A stretch of DNA of 64,000 bases from a virus, in the IMG/VR virus record IMGVR_UViG_3300031753_000004, positions 1-64,000 of that record; one strand, 5' to 3'. Positions within the stretch are counted from its first letter, which is position 1; the number at the start of each line of letters is the position of its first letter. Under the pieces are notes generated by a model, which did not search any database, was not told the DNA's origin, and saw only the letters and a list, made by a program, of their open reading frames with translations. Positions 8,057-16,297 of this stretch are shown here, one piece after another. A program made the translations under genes and the position numbers.

Positions 8057-8970
8057 AGGTGCAGTATGTCCTGTATCCGGTTCCCGCTGATGTCTGTCTC
8101 GTCCACCGTGAACGACCCGCCGTATACCACCACCCCGTAGGCGTTGTCGTCGAACGCCCCGTAGAGCAGCGCCACGTTCGCCGTACCATCCAGCTTCAGG
8201 CCGATGGAGTTCCCCGCCAGCTCGTAGGCTTTGCACCCCGACAGCGTGTCCTGCGAGTCCGCGACATAGAAGCCTACCGGGTTGGCCCCAAGCAGTTCCT
8301 CGACGGCGCAGTAGTTCATGAAAACGTGCTCGGAGCCGCCGCTCACAAAGAATCCCACATCTCCAACATGTTTGACGTAAGTGTGGTCGATGGCAACGTT
8401 GTTGACTCCCTGGAGCCAGATTCCGTATGCGTAGCTGTGAGCCACGGCACCAGGTGGGTCATCGAGGTTGTAGAGGGCGACGTGGGAGATGGTGATGTCG
8501 TGGGTTCCCTGGCTTGCCTTGAGACCAACGGTAGCAGCCAGCTCAGGAATCGAGGTAGTGGCATCTCTCACCTTCCTTATGACCGAGTCGCTGAATGAGA
8601 AGAAGCCGGCCCCCTGCTCCAGCATCAGGCCGACCTGGATAGGATTTGTGCCGTGGGAGTCGCCGATGGCAACGTGGGAGATGCTGACGTTCTGCACATA
8701 GGGAGCCACGTCCACAATGATCTCTTTCCCGTTGGCCCCGCCAGACCCCACAATGAACGGGTTTTGATGGGCTGCGTCCGGCTGGCCGATGAGCGTGAGC
8801 GGCTTCGTGATGACGATGTCCTCTCGGTACGTCCCGTGGGCGATCAGTAGAGTGTCTCCAGCAGAGGCGGCATCAATGGCGCTCTGTAGTGCGTGTGGCC
8901 CCGGAACGACCTGGATAGTGGCCGGGGTATAACGCGGTTCTAGTTCCTCCAGTCTTAGAGCAACCTTCAT
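8053..8970 (-). CDS. right-handed beta-helix protein with planctomycete-type LEPR N-terminus
   Basis: A 305-residue protein. The first 17 residues read like the LExLExRxTPA motif at the N-terminus of secreted planctomycete proteins. Then comes ALQSAIDAASAGDTLLIAHG, the opening coil of pectate-lyase-like beta-helices, followed by about ten irregular coils rich in Asn/Gly/Val/Ile with repeated ISHVA, VNNVAIDHT and SGN turns. Beta-helices of this kind serve as phage tailspikes or as secreted polysaccharide-binding or -cleaving proteins. No catalytic residues can be assigned. ATG start follows AGGAGGCTCACCC. It heads the glycan operon, so it may bind the same polymer. Confidence 0.75.
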   Translation of the reverse strand: MKVALRLEELEPRYTPATIQVVPGPHALQSAIDAASAGDTLLIAHGTYREDIVITKPLTLIGQPDAAHQNPFIVGSGGANGKEIIVDVAPYVQNVSISHVAIGDSHGTNPIQVGLMLEQGAGFFSFSDSVIRKVRDATTSIPELAATVGLKASQGTHDITISHVALYNLDDPPGAVAHSYAYGIWLQGVNNVAIDHTYVKHVGDVGFFVSGGSEHVFMNYCAVEELLGANPVGFYVADSQDTLSGCKAYELAGNSIGLKLDGTANVALLYGAFDDNAYGVVVYGGSFTVDETDISGNRIQDILHL

Positions 8971-8989
8971 GGGTGAGCCTCCTCTTAGG

Positions 8990-9157
8990 TTAGGTCCCCT
9001 TTCTTATGACTCTGTATCCGCCTCCACAGACTTGAAATCGGCAGCCGAAGTGTACTCCCCGCATTTGGGCACTGTAGTATCTCTCCGGCACCTCGGTCTC
9101 AGGCTTACGCTTGTACGGTCCCCGCTTCTTCCTGCTCGCTGCTAGCTTCTTGGCCAT
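8990..9157 (-). CDS. small basic Cys-containing protein
   Basis: An ORF of 55 codons overlapping the end of the glycosyltransferase gene by 53 bp and filling the gap before the beta-helix gene. The N-terminus is Lys/Arg-rich (KKLAASRKKRGPYKRKPE); the C-terminus is Gly/Arg-rich with two cysteines. The Shine-Dalgarno is weak. It could be a real DNA- or RNA-binding peptide or a chance ORF. Confidence 0.45.
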   Translation of the reverse strand: MAKKLAASRKKRGPYKRKPETEVPERYYSAQMRGVHFGCRFQVCGGGYRVIRKGT

Positions 9158-10268
9158 GTGGCACCGTTGGACTGAGGAGCTGTAGCGCGTCGTAGTCAGG
9201 TCCTCGCCACTCGGGGGCCTCGGCGTACTGGCGGCTGTTGTGCTTGTTCCCTATCGCGCTCACCGTCCCGACGTGCTGAACCAGGCTAGGAGAGTGAACC
9301 CACTCGGTGTACTCTGCTTTCTTCATGGCCTCAGATACCGCCCCGTCCAGGTTGTGGAATCTCTGCGAGCTGGCAGACATCGGCCGCTCCACCATGTGCT
9401 GATGCTTCAATAACTCGACCACCCCCTTGCGGTCGAAGACGAGACCTAGCGCCCCGCGCCCGCACTGATTGCTGGCGTACCATCCCTTATCGGGCCTGCC
9501 GTCGCGCCCGGCCAATGATTGATTCTGCCGGACGGTGTAGAGGTTCCAGTATCCCTTCTCTGGGAACTGGCAGCGGTCGAGGTACTGCCGCAGGTTCCGG
9601 TACAGCAGGATGTCATCCTGGAAGATGGCGTAGCGGTTGCAGACCGGCTCCCGGATGAACAACTCATAGAGCGCCAGTATCCAGTTGCCGTAGGCACGGA
9701 TTTGCAGGTTGCGGGTCGTGACCTCCAGCCCGAACCGCGCGGCAGCAGCTTCGGCAGTCACATGGCTAGCACCGTCAATGAATAGCCTTGGCTGGTTGAA
9801 CCCTGCCGCCCTGAGAGAGTCAAGCGTCTGATCCAAGAGGCCGTCGATGCGCTCGGGCACGGTGGTCACGCCGTAGGTCCAACTGACAGTCCTCATGTCC
9901 TTGGTCTCGTACTTGTCGCAGGTAGCGCAGCAGGGCCGCATGTCTACCCGCTTGCCAACGGTACACTCCCCGAACACCTCGCACTTCATCAGCTTCTCGC
10001 GGACGTTGCCCCGGCAGGTAGAGCAGTTGACAGTCTCGCCGGTGTACTCACCGAGGTGGACGCATGGCTGGCTACGGTCTTGAATGGGAACTGGACTTCT
10101 GCGATTCACTGGTGGCTTAGGCGTTCCATCCCAACGTGCTCGATACCTTTCGCTTAGTTCTGGTGAGCAGTTTACTCCGTGGCATAGCTCCCACAGACGG
10201 CCGACCATCGGCACGCCACCTCTTTGGCATTCTGCATTTGGAGCATCACAGTGGCAATGTTCTATCAT
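9105..10268 (-). CDS. zinc-ribbon plus GT-A-like glycosyltransferase
   Basis: A 387-residue protein, start coupled by ATGA. The first 125 residues contain many Cys/His pairs (CHCDAPNAEC, CSTCRGNVREKLMKCE, CCATCDKYE), suggesting one or two zinc sites. Residues 130-370 are a glycosyltransferase-like domain: TTVPERIDGLLDQTLDSL, FIDGA and RYAIFQDDILL (acidic metal site). Similar Cys-rich head plus transferase proteins are, from memory, common in planctomycetes and their phages. The C-terminus is Glu/Ser-rich. Confidence 0.7.
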   Translation of the reverse strand: MIEHCHCDAPNAECQRGGVPMVGRLWELCHGVNCSPELSERYRARWDGTPKPPVNRRSPVPIQDRSQPCVHLGEYTGETVNCSTCRGNVREKLMKCEVFGECTVGKRVDMRPCCATCDKYETKDMRTVSWTYGVTTVPERIDGLLDQTLDSLRAAGFNQPRLFIDGASHVTAEAAAARFGLEVTTRNLQIRAYGNWILALYELFIREPVCNRYAIFQDDILLYRNLRQYLDRCQFPEKGYWNLYTVRQNQSLAGRDGRPDKGWYASNQCGRGALGLVFDRKGVVELLKHQHMVERPMSASSQRFHNLDGAVSEAMKKAEYTEWVHSPSLVQHVGTVSAIGNKHNSRQYAEAPEWRGPDYDALQLLSPTVPHGQEASSEQEEAGTVQA

Positions 10269-11398
10269 TCGGTCACTATGAGTTTGAATTGGCTTATCGG
10301 GTCTGTGTCAGTCGGGCAAGGCATATCGAAGAACTGGATGCTCTGTATTGGGTTGCAGAACAGAATGCTGCTTGTCTCTCTGGAAATCGATCTATCTGAA
10401 GCGCTCGCGGAGACATTACACGCCAAGTCCATCGTTATCGTGATCGTGCAACCGCAGGCAGTCATCGTCCCTGTCCAGAGTTGTGTCGAAGGGTCCCAAG
10501 TGATCGACCCTGTTTCCCCGTCGATACAGTCACACGCTGGAAAGCCGAAGCTCTCCTTGACGGCAGTCACGTTTAGATCGAGCGGGAAAAGCTCTCCAGG
10601 ACAGCAAGCTAGTATGCACTCGTCCGTTACGACTACCGTCACTGTTCCGCTGCAACACCCGGTTAGCGTGACAGGCGGGAAGGTCAGCGAGAAGTGGCTG
10701 CCAGCCCCAGTGCCTCCGCTCTCTCCGCAGGTACAACTGTCTGGAAATACTGTCTTAGTCTCGTCGCCGCAAGTCAGCGTCAGATAGTAGCCCATGCAAG
10801 ATGCGTCTGCCCCCGTCCCGGCATCCCCGCCCCCGGTGATAGTTACCTTGAAAGCCGTAGTAGTAGCCGATACCTGTTGACAGTGCTGCGTAAGTTGAAA
10901 CGGGGAGCAGGATACGGTAGTGGTTCCGAGGTTGGTTATCGAGTACCTGTCTGACGAGACTGAGAAGATACAACTAGCCTGGGAGAAGTCGAGAAACACC
11001 GCTACCGTGTCGCCGCATGGGGACAGACCTTGACCGTACATCCCCTGCCGTGTCTCGTCCCAATTAAGAGCGATACTGAACCCGTCGATGCAAAGGCAAG
11101 GACCAACAGATAAGGTCTCAGCGGCAAAGACAGCCGTCATCGTGCCCGGCTTTCCCAAGCTGGGACAGCAGGCTCGGCAGTTAATAGATATGCCTACAGT
11201 TCCGCAAGTGGTGCTATCAGTCCCAGACCAAGAACCCGAGCCGGCGCCACCTGATGTAAGTTTTATCACCTGCCCGTCCAAGCACTCGCAGCCGTCGTAC
11301 GAGCTGAGATAGGCGCAAAGCTCTGGAGCCACATGCCCGCAGCAGGAGTCTCCACTCCCACCGCAGCAAGGCAGACAGGCTCCGCTTATGGTGTTCAA
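10265..11398 (-). CDS. cysteine-rich repeat protein, putative virion surface protein
   Basis: A 377-residue protein with about 35 cysteines, often paired (CCGG, CCGH, CCPG, CECLDG, CLCIDG, CDCIDG). A loose repeat can be seen: C-[EDL]-C-[LI]-D-G followed by a strand and then a GTxTxCG turn, at about residues 35, 100 and 285. It is likely disulphide-rich or metal-binding and beta-structured. The position between distal tail genes and glycosyltransferases suggests an exposed tail component. Not recognised. Confidence 0.6.
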   Translation of the reverse strand: MNTISGACLPCCGGSGDSCCGHVAPELCAYLSSYDGCECLDGQVIKLTSGGAGSGSWSGTDSTTCGTVGISINCRACCPSLGKPGTMTAVFAAETLSVGPCLCIDGFSIALNWDETRQGMYGQGLSPCGDTVAVFLDFSQASCIFSVSSDRYSITNLGTTTVSCSPFQLTQHCQQVSATTTAFKVTITGGGDAGTGADASCMGYYLTLTCGDETKTVFPDSCTCGESGGTGAGSHFSLTFPPVTLTGCCSGTVTVVVTDECILACCPGELFPLDLNVTAVKESFGFPACDCIDGETGSITWDPSTQLWTGTMTACGCTITITMDLACNVSASASDRSISRETSSILFCNPIQSIQFFDMPCPTDTDPISQFKLIVTE

Positions 11399-11895
11399 GT
11401 GATGCTCGCCAACCTACCGTCATGGTGGAAAGTGAAAGTCTTCTGGGTGAATACGCAGGTAGCCGGGTTGAAGCTGGTGAGTACCGCTTGGACTATCGGC
11501 CCGGTTCCTGTCCCAGTGCCAGGCGTGCTCTGAGGCACCCCCGCCACCACGAACTGGTTCCACTTGTCTTTAACCACCGGCACGTAGATGCTTCCGGTCA
11601 CCGAGTCCACATCCAAGTTGCAGACGTTTCTCGTCCTGTTCCCTACCTGGCTCAGTTGCTTGGTGGCGTTGTCTATCCGATAGATGTTGCAGTCGGCCGC
11701 ACCGACGGTACTCCCAACTCTTGCGGGTATCCCGCCGCTCGGTGTCAAGGCGACATAGATATCAGGCGTGAACTGGTCGCTGTCATCTGGCTCGGGACGG
11801 TTGCGGGTATTGCGGGGCTGGCTCTTAAACCAGTCCACCATCTCACGCAGCAGCCCCAGGTCGTCCTCGGAGAGTCCGTATATCTGCTCTGCCAT
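11395..11895 (-). CDS. hypothetical tail-region protein
   Basis: A 166-residue protein with a helical acidic N-terminus (LSEDDLGLLREMVDWF), a short low-complexity linker and a beta-rich C-terminal part containing a Thr/Gly run (STPGTGTGTGP). Three cysteines. Coupled to the downstream Cys-rich gene by ATGA. Such a helix-linker-beta layout is frequent in small baseplate or fibre-associated proteins. Family not recognised. Confidence 0.6.
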   Translation of the reverse strand: MAEQIYGLSEDDLGLLREMVDWFKSQPRNTRNRPEPDDSDQFTPDIYVALTPSGGIPARVGSTVGAADCNIYRIDNATKQLSQVGNRTRNVCNLDVDSVTGSIYVPVVKDKWNQFVVAGVPQSTPGTGTGTGPIVQAVLTSFNPATCVFTQKTFTFHHDGRLASIT

Positions 11896-11898
11896 GAG

Positions 11899-12381
11899 TC
11901 ACGATGGTAGGAGGTAGAGGGAGAAGCGGGCATCGCCGGAGAGAGAACGGATATACATACCGCCCGAACTGGTTGGCTGGAATCGGCACGACTCACCCGT
12001 AGCGATCGTAATACAGGCCATCTTCTCAAACCCAATCTCCAGCACCTTCGCCAGCGCCTCGCGCTTCTGCCTCTCCGTGGGATAGACCATGAAGGTTTTG
12101 AGCCCTTCCAGGTTCTTGACTATGAGCAGACTCGGCTCCTTGACCCAGCTGGACTCCGGCACTAGGGGCATCCACTCCTCCGTGGCCACCAGACTGCGAA
12201 CGTATGCCTGCTCGATGGAATCCACTTCCCTGAAGTACCGGGTATCTACGCTGGTGGGTTGCTCCCTCGGGAGCTGGTAGTAGACGGTCTCCACCACGCC
12301 TATGCGGGCCTTGAACGCCGTCGGCGGTGGCTGCTCTCTGGGCTGTCTGGGTGCCGGTGATGGGACTGGTTGACTGGACAT
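11899..12381 (-). CDS. hypothetical tail-region protein
   Basis: A 160-residue protein with a Pro/Gln-rich N-terminus and a globular remainder (ARIGVVETVYYQLPRE...; KNLEGLKTFMVYP). It has a strong TAAGGAGCAGCA leader before the ATG, the same leader used by several other genes here. No membrane segment. Not recognised. Confidence 0.6.
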   Translation of the reverse strand: MSSQPVPSPAPRQPREQPPPTAFKARIGVVETVYYQLPREQPTSVDTRYFREVDSIEQAYVRSLVATEEWMPLVPESSWVKEPSLLIVKNLEGLKTFMVYPTERQKREALAKVLEIGFEKMACITIATGESCRFQPTSSGGMYIRSLSGDARFSLYLLPS

Positions 12382-12412
12382 TGCTGCTCCTTAGCCTAGA
12401 ACCGACTCCCCC

Positions 12413-12850
12413 CTACTTGTCGAAAGCCTCCACTAGCAGGTTGCACGGTGCCACATCTGCCTTGGCTGCCAGTACGGTCACTACCCTGTCTGCCGATCCT
12501 GTTCCCGTACCCGGTATCAACTCTCGGTTGATGAAGCGGGAGAGGCGGACCACCGTGCTCTCCCCAGGCAGCAACTCCAGGAACGGGTAGAACACCGCAG
12601 CGTCTTGGTCGTAGATGCCGATCATCACGAAGTTCGTCTGGTCGTAGTTCTCCATCCGTGCCCAGCCTCCCAGCGTGGCAAGGTTGGCGAGGGTGATGAC
12701 CGTTATATTCGTGGCGATGACCACCATGCCAGGCGTGGGACCGCTTGTGCCGAGGAAGTCGGCGGCGAAGGCGTTGGGCCTCGTAGGGCCGTAGCTTATG
12801 TTACCCTTGTTGATTGTCAGGCTCACCCGTACCTGTATCTCTGCCGCCAT
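12413..12850 (-). CDS. hypothetical beta-rich tail protein
   Basis: A 145-residue protein. I chose the ATG of MAAEIQVRVSL because the longer frame overlaps the upstream gene and GAGGC precedes this ATG. It is beta-rich (VVIATNITVITLANLATLGGW, NFVMIGIYD), with an LELLPGESTVVRL motif reminiscent of small virion proteins that contact fibres. Located just after two distal tail genes. Confidence 0.65.
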   Translation of the reverse strand: MAAEIQVRVSLTINKGNISYGPTRPNAFAADFLGTSGPTPGMVVIATNITVITLANLATLGGWARMENYDQTNFVMIGIYDQDAAVFYPFLELLPGESTVVRLSRFINRELIPGTGTGSADRVVTVLAAKADVAPCNLLVEAFDK

Positions 12851-12860
12851 GTCTGCCTCA

Positions 12861-13829
12861 CTAAAATTGGACGGGAATCCCCAATTGCAACAGATCCCCA
12901 TCCTGGTAGTACTGGACGGGTATCTTGCCTGGACCGCCTGCGAACGGGGAAGTACCGACTGGGTTGCCGAGATCGGCCGGGAGACCGTCACCGTTCAACA
13001 CGACGTTGGCCGGGTTGCCGTTGAAGTCCACGAAGCGGATGAAGTCCTTTGGGTCCTGCGAATCTGCGTCATCATCGGCCTCGTAGCCTCCATAGTTTTC
13101 GTCGGCTAGATCAGTAATCCACTGCCCGCGCAGAACCTTAGTGCCCTCGTCCAACAGTTCCCGGTCGAACCCGTCCGCCTTGAGATCGAAGGTGAAATTT
13201 CGCTCGTAGTAGACGAAGCACGTCCCGTAGAACTTCCGCTCCCAACTGAAGTCGCTGAGCTTTATGCACCTAGCATCCAGACCCCAAAGCGGGTAGGCGT
13301 TGACGGTGTCCCGCAGACCCTCGCAGGTGGCCAGGTCGAGGTTGGGCACGTTCTGACTTATCTTGATCTGCCCCCGGTTCTTGTCGAACTCAGCCTTGGG
13401 TCCGTGAAATAGCTCGAAGGCCGAGTTCGTGATCGGGTTGCCGTCCTTGTCGTATACCACCTCTTCCTGGTAACGAACCGAGCTGCCGCTGACTCTCTGC
13501 GGGGTCAGGAGCGGGTCGGATATCTCCTGCTCGGGGCAGAACTTCCACCACGGTTGCGTCGTGAATGTGTTCGTCACCTCGAACTGGGTGTTGCGCTCAT
13601 CATCCACCGCTGGGACTACTTCCATGTCGAACTTGCAGAAAGCGTAGATGTCGATGTCCTGCGCGTAGAACCAGAAGTTTCCGGGGATGGGCAAGCCAGG
13701 AGTCTGCATGACGTTGGCCGGGCCGTCGAAGGTATCGCACTGCACTTTCTGCGTGAGCTTGTAGGTGCGGTGGCCTATCTCGCTCCGAGTAGCGGACCAC
13801 TTCGCCGGGCCTAGAAGTATGCAGGTCAC
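12861..13829 (-). CDS. putative distal tail/baseplate protein
   Basis: A 322-residue protein whose start overlaps the tape-measure stop as ATGA. In siphophages the gene following the tape measure usually encodes a distal tail or baseplate hub protein, and this is the main argument. Sequence: mixed beta with many aromatic residues (NFWFYAQDIDIYAF, FYGTCFVYYERNFTF) and an acidic stretch (YEADDDADSQDPKD). No homology recognised. Confidence 0.55.
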   Translation of the reverse strand: MTCILLGPAKWSATRSEIGHRTYKLTQKVQCDTFDGPANVMQTPGLPIPGNFWFYAQDIDIYAFCKFDMEVVPAVDDERNTQFEVTNTFTTQPWWKFCPEQEISDPLLTPQRVSGSSVRYQEEVVYDKDGNPITNSAFELFHGPKAEFDKNRGQIKISQNVPNLDLATCEGLRDTVNAYPLWGLDARCIKLSDFSWERKFYGTCFVYYERNFTFDLKADGFDRELLDEGTKVLRGQWITDLADENYGGYEADDDADSQDPKDFIRFVDFNGNPANVVLNGDGLPADLGNPVGTSPFAGGPGKIPVQYYQDGDLLQLGIPVQF

Positions 13830-15862
13830 GCGATGCTCCCGCTCAGGTTGGCAGTGGCTAGAACTATGCTGGGACCACCGCCCTTGTTTGCTGCCATAGC
13901 TGTGTTGGTGGCGATCTTGTTGAGGACTGCTACCTGAGTCTCCGAGGCATCCTCTATCGCCTCTGCTGCTGGGTCCTTCTGCCCTCCAGCACTTTGGGTC
14001 TCGGTCTTCTTGGCCGGGGCGTTGAAACTAGCCGCATACTCTTGGATATGGGTAAGCGCCTCGCTGGAGCCGAACAGGGCGGCGTCTACCTTCTTCATGC
14101 CTTCATGGACACCCTTGCCGAATGCCCCCCCGAGGATGCCACCAGTATCGCTCCACTTCTTCTCGCCCTCCTTCTTCTCCTTCTCGCTTGGCACTACGCC
14201 ACCACCTTTGCCTAACTCCTCCTCCTTTCGCTTGCGGAACGCATCGAAGCTTTCTCTCAGCTCTCCACCCAGGTCGGCGTACTGCTTCTTGAGCTGCTTG
14301 GTGTACTCGCTTTCTCCTTCTCCACCCATTCTCTTCATCGTGTTCTCAAACGCATCACTGAAAGCTATAGCTACCCTAGTGCCGATGTCCTGCCATTCCC
14401 CCTCTCCACCGAAGAGTATTTTGATATTGTTCCAAGTCGCTAACGCGCCGGCGTAGAGTGCAGCCCAGTATCCAACGACAAAGGACCAGTATTTATTCCA
14501 AGCGGTTGTCATCAAATCAATAACTTGCGAGGTCCATATGCCTATCTGCGTCCAGGCTACCTGTGCCGTCAACTTGAGGTTCTTGAAGCCGAACTCGATG
14601 GCCCATAGTGCCAGTAGTACATCCGACTTGATCTTGGACCAATTGACCGAGGCGGAGAGTCCTATGCTGTCCCATGTCTCCTTCGCTGTCGTCTTGATGG
14701 CCTCCCACACGTCCTTCAGCCAATCCCAGAATGCGGAGGCAGCTTCCTTGATGGCAACCCATGCAGCCGATCCCACCTGCCCTATCTCATCCGCTATTGG
14801 AGCGAACCACTCCCAGAACTCGCCAGCCTTCTCCTTCACGTAGTCCCAAGCGGCTAACCCCACTTCCTTTATCTTGTTCCAGACTGCTGTCATCCCCCCT
14901 AGGCGGTTGACTAGTAGAGCTATCGCTCCCACCGCTACTCCGATCACGGCTCCCCAACCACTGAAGGCCATGAGCACAGGAGTAATAACCGTCTTGACTA
15001 TAGCCAGCGTCGGCCCGAGCCCGTGGAGACCTAGGAGTAGAGCTGGGAGGCCAAGAGTCACTACCTTCGTTACCTTGTCCAGCGAGCCGAACCAGTCCAC
15101 CGCCATCTTGAGTCCGGTGACTACCGGGTTGAAGACCGTCGCCACGGCACCACCAAGATCGATGAAGAGTGCGTGGAAAGAGTGTTTTAGGTGCTCGATC
15201 TTGCCGACGCTGCTCTCTGTCTCTGCCTCAGCCACCTTCAGCCCACTGGCGATGAGGTGTTGCGCCTTGGCCACCAGCTCCGACTCGTCCTTGATCCCAC
15301 GGAGTCCAGGTATTCTCCTCAGCAATTGGACATTACCCTGCTCCAGCGCTGCCGTTACCCGGATGTAGGTGCGAGACAGCTCCTCATTTCCCTTGGCTAG
15401 CCCGATGGCGTTCTTCACTACCCTCTCCGCTGCGTCTCCGCTGAAGCCCATCACCTCGGCCTGCTCCAGCATGGACCGGGTAGCCCCCTTGGTGACTAGG
15501 CTGTGCTCGGCCACCTCCTTGCCGAACTCCTTGTAGCGGGCTAGCAGTGGCTCTACTGCGTGGCCGTTAGACTCTATGGCAGCGGTCAGCCGTATGGTGC
15601 TCTTCTCGAACTCTCCAAAGGCTCCGAACGCCTCCTTGAACCACTCGCCAGCCCCAAGCAACTCCAGCGCTCCGAGAGCGGAGTGAGCGAACCCCTTCAG
15701 GCTGTTGGAGTGCCCATCGATTTGATGGGCCGCCTCCTCCACTTGGTGGGCAGAATGCTGCGTCTCGGTCACGGCGTCGGTGAGCATCTTCTGATACTCA
15801 GACCCGTCGCCGAGGAGCCGGACCACGATGGCCTCAAGTTCTGTCTCTGCCCCGCCAGCCAT
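13826..15862 (-). CDS. tail tape measure protein
   Basis: A 678-residue protein from the ATG at MAGGAETELEA, with AAGGG about ten nt upstream; a TTG 18 nt further up is possible. Helical and Ala/Lys-rich throughout. Residues about 245-330 carry several hydrophobic segments (VVTLGLPALLLGLHGL, WGAVIGVAVGAIALLV), and after that come Trp-rich helical repeats (AAWDYVKEKAGEFWEWF, AASAFWDWLKDVWEA). This is the standard look of tape measure proteins, which set tail length and exit with the DNA. It follows the frameshifted chaperone gene, the usual place, but with a plus-strand gene inserted between. At about 680 residues it would set a short to medium tail. Confidence 0.9.
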   Translation of the reverse strand: MAGGAETELEAIVVRLLGDGSEYQKMLTDAVTETQHSAHQVEEAAHQIDGHSNSLKGFAHSALGALELLGAGEWFKEAFGAFGEFEKSTIRLTAAIESNGHAVEPLLARYKEFGKEVAEHSLVTKGATRSMLEQAEVMGFSGDAAERVVKNAIGLAKGNEELSRTYIRVTAALEQGNVQLLRRIPGLRGIKDESELVAKAQHLIASGLKVAEAETESSVGKIEHLKHSFHALFIDLGGAVATVFNPVVTGLKMAVDWFGSLDKVTKVVTLGLPALLLGLHGLGPTLAIVKTVITPVLMAFSGWGAVIGVAVGAIALLVNRLGGMTAVWNKIKEVGLAAWDYVKEKAGEFWEWFAPIADEIGQVGSAAWVAIKEAASAFWDWLKDVWEAIKTTAKETWDSIGLSASVNWSKIKSDVLLALWAIEFGFKNLKLTAQVAWTQIGIWTSQVIDLMTTAWNKYWSFVVGYWAALYAGALATWNNIKILFGGEGEWQDIGTRVAIAFSDAFENTMKRMGGEGESEYTKQLKKQYADLGGELRESFDAFRKRKEEELGKGGGVVPSEKEKKEGEKKWSDTGGILGGAFGKGVHEGMKKVDAALFGSSEALTHIQEYAASFNAPAKKTETQSAGGQKDPAAEAIEDASETQVAVLNKIATNTAMAANKGGGPSIVLATANLSGSIA

Positions 15863-15873
15863 GTCGGTTACCC

Positions 15874-15902
15874 TTGCCAACGGTTAGCAAGAAGCGGACA
15901 AT
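15874..15902 (+). promoter_or_regulatory. possible sigma70 promoter for the 15995 gene
   Basis: TTGCCA and GACAAT with a 17-bp spacer, on the plus strand upstream of the only plus-strand gene in the tail module. A hairpin AACCCC...GGGGTT (15915-15940) and the palindrome AAGGCGCGGCGCCTT (15961-15975) follow in the leader. Confidence 0.35.
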
Positions 15903-15994
15903 AACGGTGCCTTAAACCCCTTTGCCGCGCTGCGGGGGTTCGGACGACAAGCCGGCTCCCAAGGCGCGGCGCCTTGTCGAAAGGAGCAGAAATC

Positions 15995-16297
15995 ATGTCC
16001 GCAGTTCCACTCGGCACAAAACTGCATCCCGACGGACTTTTATCCCGCCTGGCAACGGGGATAGTGCTGGCGGTAGTCCTGGTAGCTCTGGGTCTGACGC
16101 TGTGCCTTCCCATCGCTCCGTTCATGATCGCGTTTGCGGTGCTGGCCATTCCGATAAGCCTCTTTCACTACTCCCGCCACGGCGATTGCCCGAGGTGCGG
16201 CAATAAAGTCTCGGTGAGAAAACGGAAGGGTGGAGTAACCTGTCGGGAATGCAAGACTAGGCTCCTGATTGTGAAGAATAGACTGTTAGCTACGTGA
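15995..16297 (+). CDS. small two-helix membrane protein with C-terminal zinc ribbon
   Basis: A 100-residue protein on the opposite strand to the whole tail module. AAGGAG lies 10 nt before the ATG of MSAVPLG. Residues 22-60 form two hydrophobic segments (GIVLAVVLVALGLTLCL and MIAFAVLAIPISLF). The C-terminal 40 residues hold CPRCGN and CRECK, a zinc ribbon, likely cytosolic. It overlaps the convergent chaperone extension by 12 bp. Its own putative promoter and opposite orientation fit a moron-type insertion. Function unknown. Confidence 0.75.
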   Translation: MSAVPLGTKLHPDGLLSRLATGIVLAVVLVALGLTLCLPIAPFMIAFAVLAIPISLFHYSRHGDCPRCGNKVSVRKRKGGVTCRECKTRLLIVKNRLLAT

